Assembly (NCBI GenBank): GCA_020723345.1
Contig: DYJA01000016.1
Coordinates: 1 to 64,000 of the forward strand
Direction of reading: 5' to 3'
DNA from: Candidatus Aquidulcis sp.
GTDB lineage: Bacteria; Chloroflexota; Anaerolineae; UBA4142
Length of the DNA stretch: 64,000 nucleotides
This document shows, one piece after another, positions 40,575 through 49,316 of the stretch (within the stretch, counting starts at the first letter, position 1; every line of letters begins with the position of its first letter). The position numbers and the translations under genes were made by a program. The notes under the pieces are model-generated. The model did no database searches, was not told the DNA's origin, and saw only the letters and a list, made by a program, of their open reading frames with translations.

Positions 40575-41564
40575 CTACATGGGAGGAGTTTTGCTCGCGC
40601 CGAGCATCACGTCTTTGACTGCTGCGCCGAGGTCTTTGATCGACTGCGTCGTGTTCGATTTCGCCGTGGAAACTTGACGCGTCGCGGCTTCGACGAACGC
40701 TTTCGTGATGCCCTTGGTGCCTTCGACGACGATGCTGCCGAGCAGCACGACCGCTTCCGCCGTCGCGGATTTGCGGAGCGCGCGACGATCCTCCAGTACG
40801 AGCGCGGAGCAATACCGCCGCGTGATCACGCCGACGCGCAGAGTCAACAGCGCGTTCGCGCTCCCCTGCAAAATCGAATTCGCGAGGAGCGTCGCCGCGA
40901 TGTTCAAGCCGGGAATCGCGCCCGCCGCCGATCCCAGGACGCCGGAGACAATCGGCTGGACTTGCTCGCTCAGATCAATATCGGCGATACTGCTCGCGAC
41001 AAACGCGGTCGCGCCGACGTTCGCATACAGGTCGAGCATTTCGCGCAGCGTTGGACGCTGATAGTACACGTGCGCGACTTGCCAGATCAGGCGCGTCTGC
41101 GTCACCAACACGAGCAAGCCGTCGAGGTTGCCGTTCTGCGAAATCGCGGTGCTGGTGAAGACGACGCCCGCGGTGTTCGTGACGATCTCTTGCGCGCGTT
41201 TGTCGAGGAGTTGCAGCGCGGCGTCTACTTCTTGGCGATTTGTGACGCGGAGACCTTGCTTTTTCAGGATCGCGTTTTGGTTCAGGCGTTGTTGCAGCGC
41301 GATCAGATGCTGCGGAAATTCAGGCGCGGTTTCAGCGCGCGGCGGACGCAACGGCTTGGGCAAACTGACGAAGAGGACAATCGGCACGACGATGCAAATC
41401 GCGTAGATCAGAATCAGCGTGAAGAGGAGCCCCAGCCCCAAACGCGGATCGATCATCGCCGCGAGATTGACGATTTGCGCGGTTTGGTTGACGACGGTGA
41501 TGACGAAGCCGACGACGATCAAAAGGGAAACGAAAAAGAAAATGCGCGAGAGCGTGGTTTGCAT
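40575..41564 (-). CDS. DUF697-family membrane protein
   Basis: A 329-residue protein with two N-terminal TM helices (about 5-28 and 45-68), a cytoplasmic helical part and a C-terminal DUF697-like region (about 165-300) containing VGATAFVASSIADIDLSEQV and SGVLGSAAGAIPGLNIAATL. Relatives such as YcjF occur near membrane stress or GTPase genes; the function is not known. Start ATG 41564 has GAGGAGG upstream on the minus strand. Confidence 0.72.
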   Translation of the reverse strand: MQTTLSRIFFFVSLLIVVGFVITVVNQTAQIVNLAAMIDPRLGLGLLFTLILIYAICIVVPIVLFVSLPKPLRPPRAETAPEFPQHLIALQQRLNQNAILKKQGLRVTNRQEVDAALQLLDKRAQEIVTNTAGVVFTSTAISQNGNLDGLLVLVTQTRLIWQVAHVYYQRPTLREMLDLYANVGATAFVASSIADIDLSEQVQPIVSGVLGSAAGAIPGLNIAATLLANSILQGSANALLTLRVGVITRRYCSALVLEDRRALRKSATAEAVVLLGSIVVEGTKGITKAFVEAATRQVSTAKSNTTQSIKDLGAAVKDVMLGASKTPPM

Positions 41565-41590
41565 GATCCCTCCTCAAAGTGACGACCGCC

Positions 41591-41730
41591 GCGCGAAAGA
41601 TTACAACGGACTGGATCGGATTGAACGGACATTTCCGAAGACGCACGTCCGTTAAATCCCATTTCGTCCGTTATCATCCCCTGCCGCGCGCGCGAAAGAT
41701 TACAACGGACTGGATCGGATTGAACGGACA
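41591..41730. repeat. Two direct copies of a 41-bp repeat upstream of minus-strand genes
   Basis: The 41-bp word that begins GCGCGAAAGATTACAACGGA and ends ATCGGATTGAACGGACA is found at 41591-41631 and 41690-41730, 99 bp apart, with a CGTCCG-rich inverted segment between. No gene is seen in the 187-bp spacer. Confidence 0.85.
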
Positions 41731-41751
41731 GAGATCTAATACAAGGCGCGT

Positions 41752-44700
41752 TCATTCGCCGCTTGCGGCGCGTCGCGCCTCAGTCAGTTTTTCGGTTCCA
41801 TTTGGGTCAGCGAGCGCGAGCGCGTCGAGCAGCCACGCCACGCGCGCGACGATGCCCGCGTCGCGGTTAATCGCGCGCGCGGCGCGAAACGCGGCGACGG
41901 CGTCGCTTACGTAGGGGCGCAATTGAATTGCGCCCTTACCTTCACCCGTACCACACAGTGACAACCCGCACAGCGCCACGCCCTTGGCATCCAGCGCGTC
42001 GTACAATTCTGGCGTCTGCGCCAGCAACGCGTCCGCGTGTTGAATCGCGGCGGTGAATGCTTCGCGCGCGTCACCCAAACCCGAAGAGTCTCGGAGACCC
42101 TTCGGGTTTACCGCCGCCTGCCGCAACGCGATGACGCCGAGGAGCGCGAGGACGTTGTGATTGTTTTGCGGCTCGTCGTACTGGCGCGCGGATTCTGCGG
42201 CGGCACGCGCGGCTTGGAGACCTGACAGGTTTTGGAAACCTGTCAGGTCTGTTTGCACGGCGTACAGTTGCGCGAGGGCAAGACCCCAGCGCGCATAATT
42301 CTGAATTGTGGTCAATCCAATTTCATCAGCGATACAAGCCGCTTGCTTGAATGATTCCGTCGCGTCATCGAATTTATTTTGGTCAACAAGCACATCTGCC
42401 TTGTTGTTCAAATCAAAACTTTCGCCGCGTTTGTCGCCAATCTCGCGCGCAATCGCCAGCGCTTGCTCGTAGAACTGGATCGCGCGGCGCGTCTCGCCCA
42501 ATTCGGCGTAACGGTTGCCGAGGTTGCCGAGGCGAATGCCTTCGCCGCGTCTATCGCCAATCTCGCGCGCGATCGCCAGCGCTTGCTCGTAGAACGCAAT
42601 CGCGCGGCGCATCTCGCCTAACTCGCTGTACGCGCTGCCGAGGTTGCCGAGGTGGTTGCCTTCGCCGCGTTTGTCGCCAATCTCGCACGCAATCGCCAGC
42701 GCTTGCTCGTAGAACTGGATCGCGCGGCGCGTCTCGCCCAATTCGGCGTAACGGTTGCCGAGGTTGCCGAGGCCTGCGCCTTCGCCGCGTTTGTCGCCAA
42801 TCTCGCGATCAATCGCCAGCGCTTGCTCGTAGAACTGGATCGCGCGGCGCGTCTCGCCTAACGCGCTGTACGCGTTGCCGAGGTTGCCGAGCCAAACACC
42901 TTCGGCTTGGCGATTTTTTCTTTCGCGCGCGTTTGCAAGTGCTTGCTCGTAACAAGAAATGGCGCGACGTGTATTGCCAATCGCGGCTAATGCTTGCCCC
43001 AAGTTGCCGACACTCTGTCGTTTCAAATCAGCGTCGCTGATTTTCCCCTGCAACTTCTCGTGCATCTCCACCATCAATCGGTAATGTCCCCACAACAGCA
43101 GGTACTCACCATCAATCTCCAACACCACACTCGCCGCCGTGTCGTAATCCTCTGCCGCACAGCGCAAATCAAACTCGTTCAACTGCGGCTCAAGGTCCGC
43201 CAGCGTCTTCCACGTCTCGCGCGGCTTGCGCGTCTGGGCAAAATAATCGGCGGCGCGCGTGAGCAAATCGCGTTGCGTCCAACCCCCATCCCCTGCCCTT
43301 CCCCCGTTCGGAAATTCGCCGAACAGGGGAAGGGAGTTTGCCCCCTCCCCTGTTTTCGATCCTGAGCGGAGCGCAGCGGAGTCGAAGGATTGAAAACGGG
43401 GGAGGGTTGGGGTGGGGGTCACACGCGACCACGCGTACTCGCGATCCGCGGGATGCAAATAGTACTTGCCGCTTTCGCGATGCGCGAATTGCATATTCAC
43501 CAAACGATTCAGCACGGGCGCGCTGTCCACGCTCGCGACGAACGGCTGGAGCAGGTAATCCAATGCCGCAGCACTGACGGGGCGCGCGTACGCCGCCAGC
43601 GACTGCATCACGCGCTGCGCGGTCGGGTCGAGGCGGCTGAACGCTTCACCCACCATCGCTTCGACGACATTCTCTGGTAGGGGCGGTTGTAGAGGCGTTT
43701 TTAAAAACGCCCCTACGCCCAAAATTTCTTCCAACGACGTGTAGCGGTCGGCGGAGAGAATCGCGTACAGCGCTTCGAGCGCGCGCGGAAAGCCGCGCGT
43801 CCGCTCGCAGGCGCGTTGGAGCAGCGCATCGTCCGCATTTTTCAAACCGACTCTGCCGTCCGCGTCCATCTCGCGCAAGAGTCGTTTGGCGTAAGACGCT
43901 TCTAGCCCCGCGTCCACAGCAAGATACTTTTGACACCCTGGCTGGAAGAGTTCGAGTTCGCGCGGCGGGATGCGCGTCGTGAGAATGAGTTTGACCGCGT
44001 GATGCGGCGCGGACAAAATCGCGCGCAGCGCGTCGTCCAATTCCGCGTCCTGGACGCAGCACGTCGTCGCATCCATCACGCTTTCAAAATTGTCGAGCAG
44101 AACGACGACGCGCCCGCGCGGAAATTTTTCGAGGAGCGCGAGCATTTTGTTATGCGTGCTGATTTTCGGATCGCGGTACAGCGCGTCCAGTTTTTGCGCG
44201 ACGTCGGCGGGGAGGAGTTGGCACAAATCGGCGAAGAGGTTCGGCGTGTTGATCGTCCGCGTGCCGATCGCGCTGAGGTAGACGATGCCGTCCACGCTGA
44301 GCGCGCCGAGGTCGTCGGGCAGTTGTCCACTCTCCAACGCTTTGAGGAGGCGGCACACCATCGCCGTTTTGCCGATGCCCGCGCGCCCGTTGATCGTCAA
44401 CATGCGGCACGCGTCGTCGCGCAAAAAATCGGCGACGATTTTGTTTTCGACGTGGCGATCCTGAAAGTAGCGCGGCGCGGTCAGCGGCGGCGGGTTGATG
44501 AACTTCGTACCCCCACCCCGTCCCTCCCCCGTCGCCGACAGGGGAGGGGGTCTGCGTTCGCGTTCGATCCCCGCCTTGATGCTTTCATCCGTGCGGCGCG
44601 CGGCGGCATCAGGGTTTTTCACCACCTCCGTTTGCGCGGCGACTTGCTTACGGAGGAGTTCGATGTCGGCTTGGATGCGCGGGCGGTCGGCGTCGGACGC

Positions 44701-45165
44701 GCGCTCGAAATCGCGCACGGCATCCTTCAGGCGAAATTCCAGCGCGCGCAATTCGCCTTCGGGGGAGTGGAGCCACTGCAAATCGTTCCGCAGTTTGGCG
44801 AGCGCGGTCTTGTAATCGCCGACGAAATCAATGTACTGGCGCGACGCGATGCGGAAAGGCGCGTCGGCGTCCGCGTGGAGACGCGCGAGGAGGATCGGCT
44901 TTTTGAATTTGAGCGCGGCAGTCCATTCGGGCTTGCAGTTCGATTCGTCGGTCACGCTGTCGCGCGACATGACGAAGATCAGACTGTCGCAGTCGCGAAT
45001 CGCTTCGCGGATTTGCGCGTCCCAATCGCCCGCCGCCGCGTGCAGTTCCCGCCGAAAAATCCATACGGGGAACGATGGCGGACCCGCTTGCAGATCGTCG
45101 GCGAGTTTCAGCGCGAATTCTTCCGTGTCAGTCGCCGAGTACGAGATGAAATGATAATATGGCAT
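41752..45165 (-). CDS. TIR-STAND NTPase-TPR protein, probable NLR-like immune protein
   Basis: A 1137-residue protein. Residues 1-130 are a TIR domain (MPYYHFISYSATDTEEFALK ... SLIFVMSRDSVTDESNCKPE) with the candidate catalytic Glu80. A STAND ATPase follows: Walker A INGRAGIGKTAMV (about 255-267), Walker B VVVLLDNFESV, and TTRIPPRELELF. From about 690 there are TPRs, four of them near-identical 40-residue units (755-915). TIR-STAND proteins sense phage and destroy NAD+ or make signal molecules. Six palindromic repeats are translated in frame (41911-41939, 42077-42109, 42218-42250, 43265-43425, 43678-43716, 44508-44551). Confidence 0.85.
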   Translation of the reverse strand: MPYYHFISYSATDTEEFALKLADDLQAGPPSFPVWIFRRELHAAAGDWDAQIREAIRDCDSLIFVMSRDSVTDESNCKPEWTAALKFKKPILLARLHADADAPFRIASRQYIDFVGDYKTALAKLRNDLQWLHSPEGELRALEFRLKDAVRDFERASDADRPRIQADIELLRKQVAAQTEVVKNPDAAARRTDESIKAGIERERRPPPLSATGEGRGGGTKFINPPPLTAPRYFQDRHVENKIVADFLRDDACRMLTINGRAGIGKTAMVCRLLKALESGQLPDDLGALSVDGIVYLSAIGTRTINTPNLFADLCQLLPADVAQKLDALYRDPKISTHNKMLALLEKFPRGRVVVLLDNFESVMDATTCCVQDAELDDALRAILSAPHHAVKLILTTRIPPRELELFQPGCQKYLAVDAGLEASYAKRLLREMDADGRVGLKNADDALLQRACERTRGFPRALEALYAILSADRYTSLEEILGVGAFLKTPLQPPLPENVVEAMVGEAFSRLDPTAQRVMQSLAAYARPVSAAALDYLLQPFVASVDSAPVLNRLVNMQFAHRESGKYYLHPADREYAWSRVTPTPTLPRFQSFDSAALRSGSKTGEGANSLPLFGEFPNGGRAGDGGWTQRDLLTRAADYFAQTRKPRETWKTLADLEPQLNEFDLRCAAEDYDTAASVVLEIDGEYLLLWGHYRLMVEMHEKLQGKISDADLKRQSVGNLGQALAAIGNTRRAISCYEQALANARERKNRQAEGVWLGNLGNAYSALGETRRAIQFYEQALAIDREIGDKRGEGAGLGNLGNRYAELGETRRAIQFYEQALAIACEIGDKRGEGNHLGNLGSAYSELGEMRRAIAFYEQALAIAREIGDRRGEGIRLGNLGNRYAELGETRRAIQFYEQALAIAREIGDKRGESFDLNNKADVLVDQNKFDDATESFKQAACIADEIGLTTIQNYARWGLALAQLYAVQTDLTGFQNLSGLQAARAAAESARQYDEPQNNHNVLALLGVIALRQAAVNPKGLRDSSGLGDAREAFTAAIQHADALLAQTPELYDALDAKGVALCGLSLCGTGEGKGAIQLRPYVSDAVAAFRAARAINRDAGIVARVAWLLDALALADPNGTEKLTEARRAASGE
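42421..42900. repeat. Four 120-bp tandem units encoding near-identical TPRs
   Basis: The period is exactly 120 bp (starts 42421, 42541, 42661, 42781), each coding on the minus strand for a unit like NLGNRYAELGETRRAIQFYE plus QALAIAREIGDKRGEG. A fifth, diverged unit follows. The low divergence between copies indicates recent duplication or gene conversion. Confidence 0.93.
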
Positions 45166-45205
45166 CGTTGCCCCCGCTCCTACATTCTATCACGTTTTGT
45201 TTCGT

Positions 45206-45234
45206 TTGACACGCGTGTTCGACAATATTATACT
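45206..45234 (+). promoter_or_regulatory. Promoter of the HicB-like gene
   Basis: TTGACA (45206-45211) and TATACT (45229-45234), 17 bp apart. The start point is near 45241, about 13 bases before ATG 45254, with ACGAGG as the ribosome-binding site. Confidence 0.7.
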
Positions 45235-45253
45235 CTAGCCACGAGGTTGAACG

Positions 45254-45619
45254 ATGGCAGAGCATCCACTTCTCACCGTCGAAATCACGCGCGACAATTC
45301 AGGCGTGACGTTGTATTGTCCCGAATTGAACATCCACACGTCAGGCAAAACCGAGGCGCAAGTGCGGCATAAATTCGTGAACGCGCTATTCGAGTATTTC
45401 GAATTTCTCGACGCGCACGATTTCAAGGACGAAGCGCCCTATCGAGAACACTACGCGCTCCTGGCGCAACACGTCTTGCCTTCCCTTGCGGACGCGTCGC
45501 TGCGTAGTCCGCACAAACCGCGCGCCTTGCCGCGCAAATGGCTCGAACTCATCCGTCATCGGAGCGAATCGTGGGACGCCGACATCTTTGGAAGCCTCGT
45601 GAAGCCAGCCGCGCTCTAG
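45254..45619 (+). CDS. HicB-like antitoxin candidate
   Basis: A 121-residue protein. The N-terminal half (LLTVEITRDNSGVTLYCPEL then NIHTSGKTEAQVRHKFVNAL FEY) resembles the partly degraded RNase-H-like fold of HicB antitoxins, though the typical DNA-binding tail is not obvious. The gene overlaps the HicA-like frame by about 49 bp, the arrangement expected for a toxin-antitoxin operon. Confidence 0.6.
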   Translation: MAEHPLLTVEITRDNSGVTLYCPELNIHTSGKTEAQVRHKFVNALFEYFEFLDAHDFKDEAPYREHYALLAQHVLPSLADASLRSPHKPRALPRKWLELIRHRSESWDADIFGSLVKPAAL

Positions 45620-45905
45620 AAAAATTGGGCTTCGCCAAAGACACCAAGCGCGGCAAGGACGATCACGTTTGGTTTTTCAAGCGTGTCCTCTGCTTGAATA
45701 CGAGTCCCATACCATCACGACGATGGTAGACATGGGCATTGACACCATTCCGTACACGACGATGGATTACATCTTGGACGCGCTGTCGCTAGACGATGAA
45801 ACGCTCTGGCAAGCGTTCAAAGGCGCTTACACGGCGGCGATGTACGATATGTATGTGCGGACAATTCCCAAGAATCGTTTGATGCCTCCCGCGATACGAA
45901 AATAA
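45571..45905 (+). pseudogene. HicA/YcfA-like toxin gene with a frameshift
   Basis: Frame one from GTG 45571 reads REASRALEKLGFAKDTKRGK DDHVWFFK, the N-terminal half of a HicA-like mRNA interferase, and soon stops at 45727-45729. The missing second half lies in another frame (HTITTMVDMGIDTIPYTTMD then YILDALSLDDETLWQAFKG), open to the stop at 45903-45905. The switch must occur around the T-run GGTTTTTC at 45669-45676. Either the toxin is inactivated, the read has an indel, or a -1 frameshift joins the halves. Confidence 0.6.
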
Positions 45906-46021
45906 AACCCGCACGCCCCTCTGCCCAATTTTCTCCACGCGCTTGTGACAAGCCCTTCCTCAAAAGACAAAGCGGAAGATTGAAGGGATTCTTTTATCCT
46001 TCATCCTTCCGCCTTCATCCT

Positions 46022-46483
46022 TCATCCTTCCGCCTGCGGCATCGTATTCGGCGCGCCGCAGTACGGGCAAATGTTCCAGCGCAAACTCGTGATGCGGTGG
46101 CAATTATCGCAGCGGCGTTTGAGGCGCGTGTGGCAATTCGGACAGTAGAGAAAATCGGAGTGGATTTTCTGCTGGCACATCGGGCACGCCAATTTCTCTT
46201 CGATGTCTTGCATCAACGCTTCTTGCGCGAGTTCGCTCTCGTACTGCGCGGCGAGCGTCTCGCGCGGGCGCAGCATAAAGTACAGCAGCAATCCGGGAAT
46301 ATTGAAGACGACGACGAGCGCGACCGAGACCACCTGCATCACCAGATCGTGCGAGCGCGCGCGAATATCGCGAAACGCCCACACGATCAAACTGAGCCAC
46401 ACCGCGACCAGGTACACGCCGAGGAACGCGCCGATCAATTGCAAAAGCGAAGCGAGCGCGCCGAGATCGAAAGGCAATGACAT
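46022..46483 (-). CDS. Membrane protein with two C-terminal zinc ribbons
   Basis: A 153-residue protein. Two TM helices (about 10-38 and 50-75) are followed by a cytoplasmic tail with two CxxC...CxxC zinc ribbons: CPMCQQKIHSDFLYCPNC and CDNCHRITSLRWNICPYC. The architecture is typical of small Chloroflexota and Firmicutes membrane proteins of unknown role. ATG 46483 is selected because AGGGAGAA lies upstream and the promoter on this strand excludes the longer frame. Confidence 0.75.
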   Translation of the reverse strand: MSLPFDLGALASLLQLIGAFLGVYLVAVWLSLIVWAFRDIRARSHDLVMQVVSVALVVVFNIPGLLLYFMLRPRETLAAQYESELAQEALMQDIEEKLACPMCQQKIHSDFLYCPNCHTRLKRRCDNCHRITSLRWNICPYCGAPNTMPQAEG

Positions 46484-46514
46484 TGCAAATTCTCCCTGTC
46501 CAGAATCGGGACGC

Positions 46515-46543
46515 ATTATAACATCATCTTGGGAATCAGACAA
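46515..46543 (-). promoter_or_regulatory. Promoter of the zinc-ribbon membrane protein gene
   Basis: On the minus strand TTGTCT (46543-46538) and TATAAT (46520-46515) with 17-bp spacing; predicted start near 46508. Confidence 0.65.
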
Positions 46544-46629
46544 AAGACGGAAGAACACAGAACACAGAATACAGATAAAATCATTTCGAGGTTTTGATCT
46601 GTACTCTGTGTTCTGTTGTCTGGATTCTG

Positions 46630-46659
46630 TTGTCTTATTTCGTGAGGTTGTGGTATAAT
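46630..46659 (+). promoter_or_regulatory. Promoter of the bifunctional nuclease gene
   Basis: TTGTCT (46630-46635) and a consensus TATAAT (46654-46659) with an 18-bp spacer. Between this and the divergent promoter lie the imperfect inverted repeats ACAGAACACAGAATACAGAT and ATCTGTACTCTGTGTTCTG. Confidence 0.6.
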
Positions 46660-46708
46660 GTTCCCGTAACGCACTGACTCGCGTCATGGCGTTTCGCATG
46701 GAGGCAAA

Positions 46709-47230
46709 ATGGATTCCAATTGGGTGACGGTGAAAATTGACAGCGTGCGCGTGAGTCTCGTTTCGCCGCATCGCCTCGTGGTGCTGAAAGACGACGACGA
46801 ACGCTTTTTGCCGATTTGGATCGGGCCCTTCGAAGCGGACGCGATCACGATCGCGCTGCAAGGCACTCAGCCCGCGCGCCCGCTCACGCACGACTTGCTC
46901 AAAACGATGATCGCGCAAGTCGGCGGCAAAGCCAAACACATTGACGTGATTGATTTGCGCGACGATACGTTTTTCGCCGAGATCGTGATGGACATTGCGG
47001 GCAAGCGCGTCGTGCTCGACTCGCGTCCCAGCGATGCGATCGCGCTCGCCGTCCGCCTCGATGTCCCCATCCGCGTGAACGAGACGGTGATGGCGCGCGC
47101 GGCAATTCGCCCCAGCCAAGAAGCGGAAAGCGCGCCGGAGCCGGAAGAAAAACTCGACGCGTTCCGCGACGCGCTCCAAGACCTCGACCTGGGCGGACTG
47201 GGCAAGAGTGACGCGCCGAAGGAGAATTGA
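46709..47230 (+). CDS. Bifunctional nuclease domain protein (BFN/DUF151)
   Basis: A 173-residue protein of the BFN family. Core motifs are VVLKDDDERFLPIWIGPFEA, DAITIALQG, RPLTHDLLKTMI and RPSDAIALAVRLDVPIRV. Homologues have nuclease activity on RNA and DNA, and the family is conserved next to core genes in many bacteria. An acidic tail (about 135-173) is unique to this copy. ATG 46709 follows GGAGG. Confidence 0.88.
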   Translation: MDSNWVTVKIDSVRVSLVSPHRLVVLKDDDERFLPIWIGPFEADAITIALQGTQPARPLTHDLLKTMIAQVGGKAKHIDVIDLRDDTFFAEIVMDIAGKRVVLDSRPSDAIALAVRLDVPIRVNETVMARAAIRPSQEAESAPEPEEKLDAFRDALQDLDLGGLGKSDAPKEN

Positions 47231-47236
47231 GTTGAC

Positions 47237-47275
47237 GTCAGACTTCCGAAATCTTGGAGATTTCGGAAGTCTGAC
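47237..47275. terminator. Perfect 18-bp hairpin between the nuclease and dnaB genes
   Basis: GTCAGACTTCCGAAATCT (47237-47254) and AGATTTCGGAAGTCTGAC (47258-47275) are perfectly complementary with a 3-nt loop. No T-run follows, and dnaB starts 12 bp later, so it may attenuate or stabilise the message, or be another palindromic repeat. Confidence 0.7.
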
Positions 47276-47286
47276 TTGAGATTTGG

Positions 47287-48660
47287 ATGGATATTCAAAC
47301 CACTGCCGCGCCGAATAAAATGGTGCCCAGCAACATCGAAGCCGAACAGGCGGTACTGGGCGCGCTGCTGATCGATCCCGACGCGATCGTCAAAGTCGTC
47401 CCGATTCTCCACGCCGAAGATTTCTATCTCGAAAAACACGCGTGGATTTTCGAGGCGATTTTCGCGCTGCACGAACGCCGCGAGCCGATTGACTTTTTGA
47501 CCGTCGTCGCGGAACTGGAACGCCGCAGCAAAATCAACGACGTCGGCGGCGCGGCGTACATCACCGCGCTCATCAACGCCGTCCCCACCGCGATTCACAT
47601 CGAACATTACGCGCGCCTGGTCGAACGCTTGTCCACGCAGCGCCGCCTCATCTCCGCCGCCGGCAACATCGCCGAAATCGCGTACGACAGCGCGGAAGAA
47701 ATCGACGCGATGATCGATCACGCCGAAGAGACGATCTTTGCGGTCGCGCAGCGCCGCATGAGCCGCGACCTGATCTCGATGCGGATCGCGGTCGATCAAT
47801 TCATGGATCACCTCGATTACGTCCAGCGGCATCAAGGCGAACTGCTCGGCGTCCCGACGGGCTTCATCGATCTCGACAAACTGCTCGGCGGCTTTCAGCC
47901 GTCGGATTTGGTTATCGTCGCAGGACGACCGGGCTCCGGCAAAACTTCGTTCGCGCTTTCGATTATGCAATATGCGGCGGAAAAAAAGAAACGGATCGCG
48001 CTCTTCTCGCTCGAAATGTCGGCGGAGCAATTGGTGCAGCGACTCGTCGCCAGCATGGGCGAAATCGATTCGCAGAATCTGCGGCTGGGCAAAATCAGCG
48101 ACGACGATTATTCCAAACTCGCGCGCGCGACCGGCGAACTTTCGGAATTGTCGATCTTTATCGACGACAGCGCGGCGATCACGCCGATTGAAATCCGCGC
48201 CAAAGCGCGCCGACTGCAATCCGAATTTGGGATCGACATGATCATCATCGACTATATGCAATTGATGACGATTCGCGGGCGGATCGAAAATCGCGTGCAG
48301 GAGATTTCGCAAATCTCGCGGCAGTTGAAAGAACTCGCGCGCGAACTGCACGTGCCGGTCGTCGCGCTGTCGCAGTTATCGCGCGCGGTCGAAGCGCGGC
48401 AGGATCATCGTCCACAGTTGGCGGATTTACGTGAATCTGGGTCCATCGAGCAAGATGCGGACGTCGTCATCTTTATCTTCCGCGAGAAAACGTACTACCC
48501 GACACTGGAAAAATGGCAGCAGGCGCACCCGCACAAACCGTACCCGGAAAACATCGCCGAGATCATTGTCGCGAAGCATCGGCACGGACCGATTCGCGAC
48601 ATTCAATTGTTCTTCGCGGAAGACCAAGCGACGTTTAGAAATTTGGAAGCCGCGCAATGA
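47287..48660 (+). CDS. dnaB: Replicative DNA helicase DnaB
   Basis: A 457-residue hexameric helicase that unwinds DNA at the fork. The N-terminal collar domain begins PSNIEAEQAVLGALLIDPDA; after a linker the RecA-like domain carries Walker A AGRPGSGKTSFALS (about 211-224), LFSLEMSAEQLVQRLVAS, Walker B MIIIDYMQLM, and ALSQLSRAVEARQDHRPQLA. No intein is present. Its stop overlaps the DnaD-domain gene (ATGA at 48657-48660), giving a dnaB-dnaD-loader operon. Confidence 0.96.
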   Translation: MDIQTTAAPNKMVPSNIEAEQAVLGALLIDPDAIVKVVPILHAEDFYLEKHAWIFEAIFALHERREPIDFLTVVAELERRSKINDVGGAAYITALINAVPTAIHIEHYARLVERLSTQRRLISAAGNIAEIAYDSAEEIDAMIDHAEETIFAVAQRRMSRDLISMRIAVDQFMDHLDYVQRHQGELLGVPTGFIDLDKLLGGFQPSDLVIVAGRPGSGKTSFALSIMQYAAEKKKRIALFSLEMSAEQLVQRLVASMGEIDSQNLRLGKISDDDYSKLARATGELSELSIFIDDSAAITPIEIRAKARRLQSEFGIDMIIIDYMQLMTIRGRIENRVQEISQISRQLKELARELHVPVVALSQLSRAVEARQDHRPQLADLRESGSIEQDADVVIFIFREKTYYPTLEKWQQAHPHKPYPENIAEIIVAKHRHGPIRDIQLFFAEDQATFRNLEAAQ

Positions 48661-49316
48661 AACTCTTCTCCGGCTTTCCCGCAGGCAAACTCGACGTGAC
48701 GCCGCTGCCGAATTTATTTTTCAGCGAACTCGCCCCGGCGATTGACGATCTCGCCGAGTTAAAAGTGACACTGTATACCTTTTGGCTACTCGCGCACAGC
48801 AAGAACGTGTTCGTGCGCGCGAGCGAACTGCGCGCGGATCGCACGTTGGCGCAATCGCTCAAGGCGAACGACGCCAAGCCGGAGCAGGAATTGGAGCGCG
48901 CGCTCGCGCGCGCAGTCGAACGCGGCACGCTGTTGCGCTTGGCGGCGGACGACGCGCTGTACTTTTTGAACACCGAACGCGGACGCCGCGCGCTTGAAAA
49001 AATGGAAAGCGAACAACTGCCGCGCAGCGACCGCGCGCCCGAACCCGCGACGACAGCCGCGCGTCCGAATATTTTCGCGCTGTACGAACAAAACATCGGA
49101 CTGCTGACGCCGATGCTCGCCGAGGAATTGAAAGAGGCAGAACAACAATATCCCGCCGAGTGGATCGCGGAGGCGATCAAAATTGCGGTGGATCAAAACA
49201 AACGCAGCTGGAGTTACGCGCGCAAGATTTTGGAACGCTGGAAAACTGACGGACGCGCGGCGAAATCGAAAAAGAAAACGTGGTACGATGAATATGGCAA
49301 ATTCGTCAAACGCTAA
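48657..49316 (+). CDS. DnaD/DnaB_2-domain replication protein
   Basis: A 219-residue protein. The C-terminal part NIFALYEQNIGLLTPMLAEE then LKEAEQQYPAEWIAEAIKIA and RSWSYARKILERW is a classic DnaD-like (DnaB_2) domain, which binds DNA and helps load the helicase in Gram-positive bacteria and Chloroflexota. The N-terminal part is a likely winged helix. It sits between dnaB and a DnaC-like loader, overlapping both. Confidence 0.88.
   Translation: MKLFSGFPAGKLDVTPLPNLFFSELAPAIDDLAELKVTLYTFWLLAHSKNVFVRASELRADRTLAQSLKANDAKPEQELERALARAVERGTLLRLAADDALYFLNTERGRRALEKMESEQLPRSDRAPEPATTAARPNIFALYEQNIGLLTPMLAEELKEAEQQYPAEWIAEAIKIAVDQNKRSWSYARKILERWKTDGRAAKSKKKTWYDEYGKFVKR

Noticed and set aside
42421-42900. 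Regular 120-bp repeats as a CRISPR array
   Set aside because: The repeats are contiguous, coding and translate into TPR helices; there are no spacers or cas genes.
46484-47179. N-terminal extension of the zinc-ribbon membrane protein
   Set aside because: The longer minus-strand frame crosses two promoters and the bifunctional nuclease gene; it is not a credible protein.
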